From contig OX359292.1 of NCBI GenBank assembly GCA_947179395.2, forward strand, positions 39,739,890 to 39,803,889: a stretch of 64,000 bases of DNA, read 5' to 3'. The notes beneath the pieces are model-generated. The model worked only from the letters and a program-made list of their open reading frames with translations. It did no database searches and was not told the origin of the DNA. Below, in pieces: positions 1-10,052 of the stretch (its first letter is position 1; the number at the start of each line of letters is the position of its first letter). The stretch comes from Pulicaria dysenterica (Eukaryota; Streptophyta; Magnoliopsida; Asterales; Asteraceae). Made by a program: the position numbers and the translations under genes.

Positions 1-827
1 AGGGGAATATATAGATATTAAGAGGGGGACATATAGAAACTCACTATTAAAGAGACAGCTATTGTTTTTTTTTTTTTATTTAAAAAAAATGACAGCTGGT
101 GTCTTGACAAAATTAACTTCAAAACCAAATTCCGGATAAACCAAATTCCGGATATGACTAAAAACCGTTGGTTAAAACCAAATTCCGGATAAACTCAAAA
201 TCCGGATACAAAATTCGAATACACCAAATCCGAACAAATGGAATATTTCAAATCCGAATGTTTCCAAATCCGAATATTTTCAAATCAGAATATTTTCAAA
301 AATCCGAATATTTTCAAATCAGAATATTTCAAATCAGACCTTTTTATTCGGTTTCTTCATCAAAAACACACACAAACACCTTTTTTCACACACTAACTCA
401 AATTTTTGGATCTAACACCATCAACTTCATCTTCTTCATCAAGAACACGAAAAACACAAACTTTTAAAACGCATCAAAATTGATTTTTAACTTCAGATTT
501 ATACTTCTCCACTTCCACAAACACCTTTTATGTACTAAAATCTTGAAAACAAACATCTAAACCCACGATTTTGACCAAAATTCGTCAAGAACACCTCAAA
601 AACCCAGAAAATAAAAACTCAGATTTCTCTCAAACCGTATGAAGTTTTTGCACGAAATTTTAGCACAATGTTCCTTTCATCATGGAGAACAACATATCCA
701 AAAATAAGATCAAACGGATCTCGTATGAATTTTTCATGAATTTTTGAATTTTCCAGTCCACTTATCTCGAAAATTTTCAAAATTCTTCTAAAATTTGATC
801 AAATCACATCCAACTCAGTCCTAATTC
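1..827 (-). other. Non-coding interior of a small-LTR retroelement
   Basis: Read on the minus strand, this stretch lies just downstream of a primer-binding site (828-840) and so should be the 5' interior of an LTR element. No gag or pol similarity is visible. It contains a T-run at 66-77 and an imperfect tandem repeat of a TTCAAATCCGAATA-like unit at about 238-340. The plus-strand reading frame over the repeat is only the repeat read in frame. The element leaves the window on the left, so it could be a TRIM-like non-autonomous element or the edge of a larger one. Confidence 0.4.
238..340. repeat. Imperfect short tandem repeat, TTCAAATCCGAATA-like unit
   Basis: Units of roughly 14-18 bp with the core CAAATCCGAATATTT or CAAATCAGAATATTT recur about six times. 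A looser set of ATTCCGGATA-like words precedes them at 128-210. This explains the low-complexity open frame across it. Confidence 0.65.
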
Positions 828-840
828 GGCTCTGATACCA
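828..840 (-). promoter_or_regulatory. Primer-binding site (initiator tRNA-Met type), minus strand
   Basis: The minus-strand sequence TGGTATCAGAGCC is the standard plant primer-binding site for initiator tRNA-Met. It lies two bases beyond the left end of the LTR at 843-1105, so that LTR acts as a 5' LTR in minus orientation. Confidence 0.8.
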
Positions 841-842
841 CT

Positions 843-1105
843 TGTTTGTCCCAAGTGATTTAGGTATCAACTAATCTCATGAAGATCAATGCAACATAAT
901 CATAAAATGTAGAGAGAATAAAAAACATCACGATAAGCACGCACTTAAGATTGAGATTATGACAAAAACCTTACTAATGACAATTAGTCATTAGTATATA
1001 TACCCCTAAGGGTATTTACAATATTGATCCCTATAGTTTGTATATTTAATACAAACTTTAACTAAAATATAATCTTCTATTCTATACAATATTTAAAACC
1101 TAACA
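843..1105 (-). mobile_element. Short LTR (263 bp) with both a PBS and a polypurine tract
   Basis: On the minus strand the unit starts TGTTAGG and ends ACAAACA, giving TG...CA termini. A polypurine tract (AAAGGGGGAGAT) sits immediately upstream at about 1106-1117 and a tRNA-Met primer-binding site immediately downstream at 828-840. A 3' LTR should have only the first and a 5' LTR only the second. Having both suggests it is the middle LTR of a tandem array, or that two elements share an LTR. It could be a TRIM or a Copia element with short LTRs. Confidence 0.6.
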
Positions 1106-1170
1106 ATCTCCCCCTTTGTATAGAAATAGAAGATGTTTGTCTTTTCAGCTTTATACGAACTCTTACAGTA
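1106..1170 (-). other. 3' end of the interior, with polypurine tract
   Basis: The polypurine tract lies at about 1106-1117 (minus strand). The remaining 50 bases up to the duplication TGGCT (1171-1175) show no recognisable coding sequence. Somewhere here the small-LTR element must meet the LINE that resumes at 30411. Confidence 0.4.
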
Positions 1171-1175
1171 TGGCT

Positions 1176-2488
1176 TGTAACATCCTAAACTTGGGTCTAG
1201 TAGTTAGTTGTTGTACTATGTGCTTATATGGTTGTACCTTGATTTTAATCAATGTGTTTTGTTATTAATTGTGTTATTTGTTGGTTATATGTGATAAAGA
1301 GGTGTTATGTAAAATAGTTATGGTAATAGATAAAAATGGTAAGTTAGTACCCGGTTTTAGATAATGGTTCTAAATATATCTCCATTAGTTGAAACGGGTT
1401 AGTATGTGATAAGTTGTAAGTTGAAAAGGGGAACAAAATAACGCGTTTTAAATAATCAAACAATCAAAGTAGGTTTAATGGTTCTTATCTCCTCGGAACC
1501 TTCAAACACACACTAAAAACACACACAACCATAGGTACACACACAAACACTCTCAATCTTTGCAACTTTTGAAAGAGAATCAAGAAGAAAGGTGATTAGT
1601 TTCTGAATTCAACCATTAAATCAAGTGTAGAACCTGTTTTGCATCATCTTTGTGTAAGTAATCTCTTATGAAACCTAGTTTTTGTATCTTGAAGAAGATA
1701 ACCTCTTTTGATGGTGTAAAATAAGTTCAAGATGTGGGTTTTGATGTAAGGTGTGTTTATAAGTTTCCATTGATATCAAATAAAGTGTATGAATGATTAA
1801 AATGGAGTTTTGGGTCGATTAGGTGTTAAAAACACGGATTTGCAGAAGCTGTGCGAAACAGGGACGAAGGTCTGCTGTGTAGACCCTTTCTACGGCCGTA
1901 GAAGAAAGGTCATGCGGCCATAGAAGACATTCTATTCCTGCGGCCGTAGAGAAAGTTTCTGCGGCCGTAGAGGGGTGTTTTTCAGGATTTTTGAAATTAA
2001 GTCTTCTGCGGCCATAGTAAGTGGTTCCTGCGGCCATAAGATGGTGTGTTATGTGGTTTACCGTCTACGGACGAAGAAATAAGGTCTATGGGTGTAGGTA
2101 CGTAACCTACGGTCGTAGGTCACCATAGAATAGCTCCTACAGGCGTAGGGATAAGTTCCTATGGCCGTAGGGCTCGGTTTAATGGAAAGAACCTCTGTGG
2201 GCGTAGGGGGTTGCCTCTATGGCTGTAGGAGGAGTTTGTTAAGCCTTCTGCGGCCGTAGGACATGTCCTCTGCGGCCGTAGGACATGTCCTCTGCGGCCA
2301 TAGGACCCTGTCCAGTATGAACATTTTGTAATTCGTATTCTGTGATAAGTGTTAAGTGTTGACAAGTCTGTAAATGATGTGTTAGGTGCTCCTGAAGAAC
2401 CAAAGGACACCAAACACTACATTTGCCTGCTGTAACCTTTGAGGTGAGTACCGGTTAACCTTAGGCATCACAATAAGAATGTTATACC
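1176..2488 (+). mobile_element. Left half of an older Gypsy LTR, split by Copia-1
   Basis: It starts TGTAACATCC and aligns along its length with the Gypsy LTRs at 7001-9197 and 13320-15538, including the palindrome array and the segment ending GTGAGTACCGGTTAACC. It is clearly more diverged. It stops at GTTATACC exactly where the Copia-1 LTR begins (2489). The matching right half is at 29719-30410. TGGCT flanks the left end (1171-1175) and the right end (30411-30415), as expected of a 5-bp target duplication, so the two halves were probably one LTR, most simply a solo LTR. About 270 bp of the middle, relative to the 7001 copy, is missing. Confidence 0.8.
1885..2310. repeat. Array of CTRCGGCCGTAG-like palindromes
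   Basis: About fifteen degenerate copies of a 12-bp palindrome (best form CTACGGCCGTAG, often CTGCGGCCGTAG or CTGCGGCCATAG) are spaced roughly 20-30 bp apart. The homologous LTRs at 7001 and 13320 have the same array. Confidence 0.8.
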
Positions 2489-3311
2489 TGTTGGATTGTG
2501 TGATTTACAATAGAAGTTTTATAAAATAATTACAGCGGAAGCAAAACAAAATCACACAGCCACCCAATGGATCCAAGTTTCAATCAAGTACAAGTAACAA
2601 AACAACCAAAGAAGAGAAAGAATTGGACCTTAAGCAATGCGAAGAAACCAATAGTAGGAATCTCTCTATCAGGAGCACACCCAAAAGATCCGGTTACAAA
2701 ACCTTGGCTATCTCCTCCTTGACTATCTTCAAGATTAAAACCACAAAACTCCTTTTGTGATTTAAACTCCACGGCCAAAACAAATTAAAACCAACTTTTA
2801 ATTCTTTTCTTTTGATATTCAATACAGCCAACAAAAGAATTTGTAGAGCTCCACCAACTCAAAATATATAATGAATCTCAATATATCTTAGCTTTCTCTT
2901 GCTGCGTAAAATTCAACATGTATCATTTTTTTTACATTCTGCCGTGAGCTACATATATAGGAGATAGATCCAAGAGAGTTGTATTTGGTTTAGGTTATCT
3001 CTAAGATAAGATTAGGATTAGTTAAACTTATCTTATAGTGTTTAAATTTTAAATCAATTATAAACAATTACAAGATAAGCCCCGTAAGTAATTGTAAATA
3101 ATTAATTTAAACTATGTAATATGAACTAATTACTAGAAACACCCTCTAGTAATTCCATATCAACTAAAACACCATTTATCATATAATTAATTAAACACTT
3201 TTAATTAATCACTAGATGAAACCTTTTTTCCGGACTTTGTGTGCGACCCAATAGGCATATGCGTTTAAGTATAGTTTCTATTTTATTGTGACAGTGGGCA
3301 TATCTCCATCA
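2489..3311 (-). mobile_element. Copia-1 3' LTR (823 bp)
   Basis: On the minus strand it begins TGATGGAGATATGCCC right after the purine tract GTGGGAGTC and ends AATCCAACA. The first ~570 plus-strand bases match 18972-19542 closely. A TATA-like stretch (CTATATATGT on the minus strand) lies near 2951-2960. The LTR sits inside the older Gypsy LTR that ends at 2488. Confidence 0.85.
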
Positions 3312-4215
3312 GACTCCCACTTGCACATGTCACAACAACTCAATAGTAACCTTGACAATAGCTAGTGTTAAAAAAAATACACCATTGCCCCTATGACAGC
3401 ATAATATCTGCATTAAGCAGACCTATAGGCAAGTGATCAAATATCCCTTTGTTACAGATATCCTTATGAACACCAGACATGGAACTTGGTCAATCTGTAT
3501 TGTTCACTATTATGTTTCCCGATATAGATTTGTGGTGACCCAAAACCAGACTGCAAGATTAATCCAACATTAATCCAGTCCGAGTATGTATACATTTAGT
3601 GTCAGCACCAAATCATCGAGGGGCCAATGGATATCGCTTTTATCACGAGATAAAAGGAACAAATAGTATTGACTACATAGATCTCTTACCCACGAATCAT
3701 GCTACTCCCAACATTTCCCTTTATAGCCGCCTGTTACGAATAACGTTGGGGAAACATCAAGGCATAACAGCTTTTGTGCCAAGAATCTCATGTATCTCTA
3801 CTTAAGGATATAAGATATTACCATCTTAGAATTGCTTGTGACAAGATACATGAAGCAATCTCTATGTGCGGGTCGATCCAATACTTGATCTCTATCAAGT
3901 ACATGTGAGTGTATAGTTGCATCTCTATGCTATATCCAACCATTGGATAATCAACTAACACTCCACATCAGTTTTAACTCACTACTCCCTTCTAGTGGAT
4001 AACGACCGACTGTGGAAAGTTTTTAACTAAAGGTTCATGGAAGTTAATAAACATGCAAAGTGAAACTTTAATAATACATCAAATGATAGTAACTGCTCCA
4101 AGCATATATTAGAATCTCAATCATAATATCGATACATCATAAAGCAAATGTATAAGTTTCTCAATCTCAAAACTACTAAAATAAATAAAGTCATGACAAG
4201 TCGCAATCAAACAGA
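3312..4215 (-). other. Copia-1 3' non-coding tail between pol and polypurine tract
   Basis: No coding sequence is visible. Short blocks resemble the 3' tail of Copia-2 in reverse complement, such as the CTCGATGATT and GCTGACAC words around 3602-3620. Related Copia families here therefore seem to share a long, structured 3' untranslated tail. Confidence 0.6.
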
Positions 4216-5524
4216 TCTAATCCCTATAGACCTAGTATGAGCATCATGCTTAGTCTGTGACAAGGGCTTGGTGAAAGGATCAGCCAAGTTCCCATCTGAG
4301 TCAACTCTACTAATGATAATGTCTCCGTCCTCGACTATCTTCCGCACGTAGTGGAACTTCCTGAGTATATGCCGTGTGCGCTTATGCGACCTGGGTTCTT
4401 TAGCCAGAATGACTGCACCTCGTTGTCACAGAAGATCTCTACGGGATCGTGAATAGTAGGAACTACCCCAAGATCGCCTATAAACTTTTTGATCCACATG
4501 GGCTCCTTTGCAGCTTCATTGACTGCAATGTACTCAGCCTCTGTTGTCGAGTCTGCCATGGTGCTCTGCTTGGAGCTCCTCCAAGTGATTGCTCCACCGT
4601 TCAACAAAAACACGTATCCCGATTGCGAGCAAGAATCATCCCTATCGGTTTGGAAACTAGCATCAGTGAAACCCTTTACACTGAGGTTTTCCGCACCTCC
4701 ATAAACCAAGAACATTTCTTTGGTTCGTCTCAAATACTTAAGGATGTTCTTCACCGCTACCCAATGGTCATTGCCTGGATTGGCCTGATATCGGCTCGTC
4801 ATGCTCAAGGCATACGACACGTCAAGTCTAGTACATATCATGGCATACATGATCGATCCTATAGCCGAAGCATAAGGAATCTGACTCATGCGTTCTTGTT
4901 CTGACTTAGAACTAGGACACTGGGCCTTGCTCAGTGCCAAACCATGTTGCATAGGAATAAACCCCTTCTTGGAGTCCTTCATGTTGAACTTCTTCAACAC
5001 CTTGTCTATATATGTACTTTGGCTTAGACCAATAAGACGCCTGGATCTATCTCTATAGAACTTGATGCCTAATATGTATGTTGTATCTCCCATGTCCTTC
5101 ATTGAAAAACATTTCCCTAGCCAAGTTTTTACACTTTGCAAAGTAGGGATATCGTTTCCCATGAGGAGTATGTCATCCACATACAACACAAGGAAGACTA
5201 CAGTGCTTCCACTAGCTCTGACATATACGCATGGTTCATCTTCGCTCCTCATAAAACCAAACTCTTTGATTTTCTCATCGAAGCAGATGTTCCAGCTGCG
5301 AGAAGCTTGCTTAAGTCCATAAATGGACTTCTTAAGCTTACACACTCTATCAGGATGCTCGGACTGTACAAAACCCTCAGGCTGCGTCATAAACACATCT
5401 TCAGAAAGCTTACCGTTAAGGAAAGCAGTTTTTACATCCATTTGCCATATTTCATAGTCATGAAATTCAGCTATGGCAATAAGTATCTTGATGGATTTCA
5501 ACATAGCTACTGGTGAGAAGGTTT
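4216..5524 (-). pseudogene. Copia-1 reverse transcriptase and RNase H (broken)
   Basis: The frame from 5504 down to 4335 gives a typical Copia RT followed by RNase H. It contains WQMDVKTAFLNG, SIYGLKQASRSW and the catalytic YVDD (in VLYVDDILLMGND) for RT. RNase H motifs include DSTTEAEYIA and FCDN. The N-terminal start is not a real start: an in-frame TAA near 5525 replaces the residue before the TFSPV motif. Near 4390 the frame is lost within the RNase H tail. The expected C-terminal motif sequence continues in another frame to about 4216. In life RT and RNase H would copy the element's RNA to DNA; this copy cannot make the full polyprotein. Confidence 0.9.
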
Positions 5525-6402
5525 ATTCATAATCTATACCATGAGTTTGCGTATAGCCCTTCTCCACCAGTCTGGCTTTGTACGTGTGTACCTTGCCATC
5601 CATGTCGGTCTTCTTCTTGAAGATCCACTTACACCCCACTGTCTTTTGACTGGGTGTATGATCAACCAAGTCCCAGACTTAATTATCATACATGGATTGC
5701 ATCTCGCTATCCATAGCCTCCTTCCATTTAGCGGCGTCAGGGCCCGCCATGGCTTCCTGATAACTGGTAGGCTCATTAAGATCTACCAATGCATCATCAC
5801 CATTAGAAATAAGTAAACTTAATCTTTCCGGTGCATGACGTACTCTATCAGACCTGCGAACAGGTGGTGGCCGAATGTCAGATTCCTCAGCAACTCTTTG
5901 TTGAGGTTCAACAACTACATGTTCTATAACCTGTTGTTGAGAGCCAGTGCCAACGTCAGATTCATGTTTTTTGACTCCTGAATTTCTTCAAGATCAATTC
6001 GGCTCCCACTGAATTCTTTAGACATCAGCTCCTTTTCAAGGAAGACGGCCCTTCGAGCAACAAACACTTTGTTCTCAGAAGGTTTATAAAATAAATATCC
6101 AAAAGAATCAGCTGGGTATCCAACAAAATTACACCGTTCCGATCTGTTCAAGTTTGTCTTGAGCTTCACGGCGTACGTAAGCCTCACAACCCCATATTTT
6201 TAAATATGCGAGTGACGGAACTTTCCCACTCCACATTTCAGAAGGTGTTTTGGAAACCTTCTTCGTTGGTACAAGATTTAGGACCCTTGCTGCAGTCTAA
6301 AGAGCATATCCGCAGAAACTGATTGGAAGCGTTGTTCGGCTCATTATGGACCGAACCATATCAAGCAATGTTCGGTTTCTCCTCTCAGCTACACCATTAT
6401 GT
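5525..6402 (-). pseudogene. Copia-1 integrase C-terminal region and RT N-terminus (broken)
   Basis: Minus-strand translation in shifting frames gives HNGVAERRNRTLLDM next to the Gypsy insertion, then a decayed integrase C-terminal region. It continues to the linker before RT, including VGCKWIFKKKTDMDG and KARLVEKGY. At least one in-frame stop (near 5680) and one frame change near 6180 interrupt it. It continues directly from the piece at 15544-16670: the codons on both sides of the insertion join across the duplicated TGTGG. Confidence 0.85.
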
Positions 6403-6407
6403 TGTGG
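6403..6407. other. Target-site duplication TGTGG, left copy
   Basis: TGTGG lies directly before the LTR start at 6408 and again at 15539-15543 directly after the LTR end. The 5-bp length fits Gypsy integrase. Confidence 0.9.
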
Positions 6408-6573
6408 TGTAACATCCTAAATTAGGGCCTAGTAGTACTGTGTTGTACTATGTGCTTAAATACTTGTACATTGATTTAATCAATGTATTTTGTTGCTAAA
6501 TGTGTTATTTGTTGATTATACGTGATAAAAAGGTGTTATGTAAAATAATTATAATAATAGGTAAAATTGGTAA
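6408..6573 (+). mobile_element. Gypsy-1 left LTR, truncated to its first ~165 bp
   Basis: It starts TGTAACATCCTAAATTAGGG and matches the starts of the LTRs at 7001 and 13320 nearly base for base. After the words GGTAAAATTGGTAAA it leaves the LTR and enters pol sequence instead of continuing for another 2 kb. Confidence 0.85.
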
Positions 6574-6940
6574 AGGTAAAAAGGTGTTATTTGGTCGTAA
6601 AGGTAAGCTAAGTCCCAAGTATATTGGTCCGTTTAAGATTCTACAACGCGTTAACGATCAAACAGTATCACTTGAGTTGCCACCTGAATTGTCTGGTATT
6701 CACAACACTTTTAACGTATGTTATCTGAGAAAGTGTAAGGTCGAAGATGATCAGATCTTACCTCTGCAAGAGTTAAAAGTTGATCCAGCTAAACGCCTTG
6801 TGGAGGAACCTGTTGAAATCTTAGATGCTAAAGTCAAAAAGCTACGTAAAAAGATGATCAAATTGGTTTTGGTAAAGTGGAAGCACAATTTGGGTCCTAA
6901 CTTGACTTGGGAGGCAGAGGATGAGATGAAAGCTCGATAG
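6574..6940 (+). pseudogene. Gypsy-1 integrase C-terminus/chromodomain, extra copy
   Basis: Reading to the stop at 6938-6940, the translation gives FGRKGKLSPKYIGPFKIL, then HNTFNVCYLRKC and the end VLVKWKHNLGPNLTWEAEDE. These are the C-terminal integrase segment and chromodomain-like tail of Tekay/Del elements. The piece is almost identical to 12908-13258. The open frame extends upstream to 6500, but that part is LTR sequence, so the ATG there is not a real start. There is no pol upstream: it is a duplicated 3' fragment. Confidence 0.85.
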
Positions 6941-7000
6941 CCTCATTTGTTTGCGGTAGAACAGATTCCGAGGACGGAATCTTCTTAAGGGGGGTAGATT
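6941..7000 (+). other. Gypsy-1 3' end and polypurine tract (left copy)
   Basis: The 60 bases after the pol stop end in AAGGGGGGTAGATT, the polypurine tract that primes plus-strand synthesis, immediately before the LTR at 7001. The same segment precedes the LTR at 13320. Confidence 0.8.
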
Positions 7001-7722
7001 TGTAACATCCTAAATTAGGGCCTAGTAGTACTGTGTTGTACTATGTGCTTAAATACTTGTACATTGATTTAATCAATGTATTTTGTTGCTAAATGTGTTA
7101 TTTGTTGATTATACGTGATAAAAAGGTGTTATGTAAAATAATTATAATAATAGGTAAAATTGGTAAATTAGTGATTGGTTTTAGGTAATGGTTTTAAAGA
7201 TATCCTCGTTAGGTGAAAAGGTTAAACGAGTATTAAATTGTAGGTTGAAAAGGGGAACAAAATACCTCATTTTGTTAAATTGACCACAAGGGTCGGTTAA
7301 GGGATTCTTATCCCCTGTTGAAGCTAGGAACACACACATCACACACACTAACATATACGAACATACTCACACGCCTCAACTCTTTCAAGTTCAAAGAAGG
7401 AAATCAAAGAGGGAAGTTGTAGATTTGAGTTTGGCTACTGATATCATTGTTAAAATCATCATCTTCAACAGAAATCATCAAAATTTGTAAGTGTTTTGGG
7501 GTTTAAGTGTGTTCTTGAGTTCATGGATGAGATTCACCATTTAGATAATTTAAGTGGTGTTTTGGTGTTGTTCTTTGATGTTAAATGGGTTCCTAAGTTC
7601 CATATGATCATAAGGAACGTGTAGAAACTGTTGAATTTGAGATATGGTCGATTTGTATGTTAAAAATGGGATTTTCGGGGCTGTTTCACGAACAGGGACG
7701 AAGCTTACTGTAACAGGGGTTG

Positions 7723-8030
7723 CTACGGGCGTAGGAAGTATTTCCTGCGGCTGTAGTAGGTTGTCGTTGTCACTACGGCCGTAGGCAGGGTTCTCTGCGG
7801 CCGTAGTAATGTGTTTTGCATGGTTTACTACCTACGGGTGATGGAATGAAGCCTTCGGGCGTAGGTACATAACCTACGACCGTTGGTACCCAAAGAATCA
7901 CTCCTACGGGCGTAGGATATGGTTTTTAGGAAAGGAACTCTTGCGGGCGTAGGATGTATTCCTACGGCCGTAGGAGGTGTTTTGGAAGGGGTCCTACGGC
8001 AGTAGGACACATCTGCTACGGCCGTAGTAG
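7723..8030. repeat. CTACGGCCGTAG palindrome array in Gypsy-1 LTR
   Basis: About twelve variants (CTACGGCCGTAG, CTGCGGCCGTAG, CTACGGGCGTAGG and others) occur at about 20-30 bp spacing. The same array in the right LTR has one more unit. Confidence 0.85.
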
Positions 8031-8352
8031 CTCTTCCGGGTTGCCTGTTTCTTGTTGTTCGTTGTACGTTTACGTAGAAGCATTGATAGTACTTTTAGAT
8101 GTTGATTGAACCTACACATGATGTGTTAGGTGATTCGGACGATTCTGTGTGCTCCTGGGATTCCCGGATTCATATTTGCCTCATGTGATCTCGAGGTGAG
8201 TACCGGTTAACCTTAGGTTTCGTGATAAACGTGTTATAACAAGCTTAAGGTAAGTTATGGTTTATGTGTGTTAATTGCTATGGTATACGCTGCTATGCAC
8301 TTGTGTTAGGCTTAAGTAGGCCAATCATGTTGCAAGCTTGGTATTTGCTGGT

Positions 8353-8480
8353 ATTATGGCTTTTGTAGGCCAATATGTTATATTATGGCTTTATTATGGC
8401 TTTTTGTAGGCCAATATGTTATGTTATGGCTTTTGTAGGCCAATATGATATGTTATGGCTTGAGTAGGCCAGTTATGTTT
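8353..8480. repeat. Tandem repeat with GGCTTTTGTAGGCC core
   Basis: Four to five units of about 27-40 bp share TTATGGCTTTTGTAGGCCAA. The core GGC...GCC can form a small hairpin. A matching array is at about 14693-14820. Confidence 0.75.
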
Positions 8481-9200
8481 ATGATGCGGCCAGAGTCGGC
8501 CACTACATGTTCGTGCCGGCACTTTGTTATTGTTGAGGTACGGTGATTCGCGGCCGCGGATCGGGTTCTTGCAAAACCCCGTGCCTCAAACAGGGGCTCT
8601 CATTGGACTTCCCCGCTCGTTAAAGGGGCTCTCATTGACTTCCCCGCTCGTTAATGCAATGGTGGACTGCTACCCGCTCCCCCACCAGCGCGATATTATG
8701 GATGTGTTCGGTTCCCCTCAGTTTGGATCATTGAGCCAGGCTCACAACCCTGCAAGATGTGACTCCTCCTGGGCACCGGAAAATCACTAGCTGTTTGGAT
8801 AGACTTGTTTGATACTTTGTGATACCTTCTGCATGCTATAACATTTTTGTAACGATACTTATGTTTAATCGTTACTCACTAGCTATTTATAGCTAACCCC
8901 TCCATGTTTATGTCAAATGTACAGGTAATTAGCTGTTGGTGAGACGGGGTGCCATGTTTTGGTTTGTACTGCCAAAGTGTTTGGGGGAACACTACTTTCT
9001 GGTTGTTTTTGTTAACTCTGACTTACTGGGTAATGGTCGGCAGATATTTGGTAACTCCGCTGGGTTGTTTGTTTAAACACTGATACAGTTTATGTAAATA
9101 ACTAAATTTAGCTTCCGGTGTGTTTTGTAAATATATCTTTTGGGTTAAACGCTTAACTTTATTTTATAAATTAAGCTTGTGAAACGTCGGCGTTACAAGT

Positions 9201-9213
9201 TGGTATCAGAGCC
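9201..9213 (+). promoter_or_regulatory. Gypsy-1 primer-binding site
   Basis: TGGTATCAGAGCC, complementary to the 3' end of initiator tRNA-Met, lies three bases after the LTR end at 9197. The leader to the gag start at about 9418 has no coding sequence. Confidence 0.88.
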
Positions 9214-9417
9214 TTGGTTTGAGGGAATTGAGTACTTTGACGAGTATTCAATCTCAAACCCAGGCCCGACCATTATTAAGTGTTCCCTGGGTGGTATTGG
9301 GGTGTGATGAGAGTTATATGTAAATTGTTATGTGCTATATTAGTTTTAGTATGTGATAACTGTTAGATTACTAGAGTTATAGCTAGTATTCTTGTTTTGG
9401 TATAGAAATTGAATCAG

Positions 9418-10052
9418 ATGGCTAGTTCTTCCGGTAATGAAGACATGGATGCTTACATACGTCAGTTGGAGACCCAATTGAAGCAAGCAAATGATCGAGA
9501 GCGTTACGAATCGCTCATGAAGTCTCTAAGTCTGCTGGTTATAAGAATTTTATGAGTTGTAAACCTCCGGTTTTTAATGGGGTAAGTGATCCGTCGGTTG
9601 TGGAAACTTGGATTTGGAACATACGAAACGCTTTCGAGTCCAGCGAGTGTGAAGAGAAGAAGAAGGTCACTTTTGCTAGACAGATGTTACGTGATCGAGC
9701 ACTTACCTGGTGGGATACGGTTGTGAGTGTTACACCGCCAGAGGTTCTGGATGCTTTAACATGGGAGGATTTTTTGGTAAAGCTCCGAAAGAAATACTGT
9801 TCAGATTACGACATGCAAAAGATTGAGGATGAGTTTCGAGCTCTCCAGAAAGGCGATAAACCTGTGGAGGATTTGATATCCAAGTTTTCAGATAAGATGA
9901 AGTTTGTTCCTCATTTGCTACCGGACGAGAGAGCTAAGATTAGCAAGTTTGCCAATGCTTTACCTGTTGAATACCGATCTGCTGTGAGGTCTGCAGCAAC
10001 CTTGGATGCAGCCTTTGATCTAGCACGGCAGACTGAAGATGATTATAGGTAG
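9418..10052 (+). pseudogene. Gypsy-1 gag (frameshifted, then stopped)
   Basis: The likely start is the ATG at 9418, giving a short N-terminus with LETQLKQANDRERYE. The frame is then lost near 9520. The main gag domain is open from the codons before 9552 to the stop TAG at 10050-10052, with VETWIWNIRNAFES and RALTWWDTV typical of the retrotransposon gag family. Gag would form the RNA-packaging particle. After the stop the same frame continues with the basic linker and zinc knuckles, so this TAG simply interrupts one polyprotein. Confidence 0.88.

Larger units (their letters stand above)
7001..9197 (+). mobile_element. Gypsy-1 middle LTR (2197 bp)
   Basis: TGTAACATCC...CGTTACA ends give inverted TGTAAC/GTTACA termini. 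It follows a polypurine tract and precedes the primer-binding site at 9201, so it serves as the 5' LTR of the coding unit and also the 3' LTR of the left fragment. It contains the palindrome array (7723-8030) and a tandem repeat built on GGCTTTTGTAGGCC (8353-8480). An 88-codon open frame at 8524-8790 recurs in the other LTR but shows no family likeness. Confidence 0.92.

Noticed and set aside
168..467. Plus-strand open frame of 99 codons
   Set aside because: It is mostly the TTCAAATCCGAATA repeat read in frame, with no domain and no gene context.
4449..5516. Several plus-strand open frames (up to 151 codons)
   Set aside because: They are antisense to the Copia-1 RT/RNase H, which has clear catalytic motifs on the minus strand.
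7723..8030. CRISPR-like array
   Set aside because: Units are short degenerate palindromes with irregular spacing in a plant LTR; there are no constant repeats with unique spacers and no cas genes.
8524..8790. 88-codon open frame conserved in two Gypsy LTRs (also 14865-15131)
   Set aside because: The LTRs are almost identical as a whole, so conservation is not informative; the older copy (29741 on) does not keep the frame.
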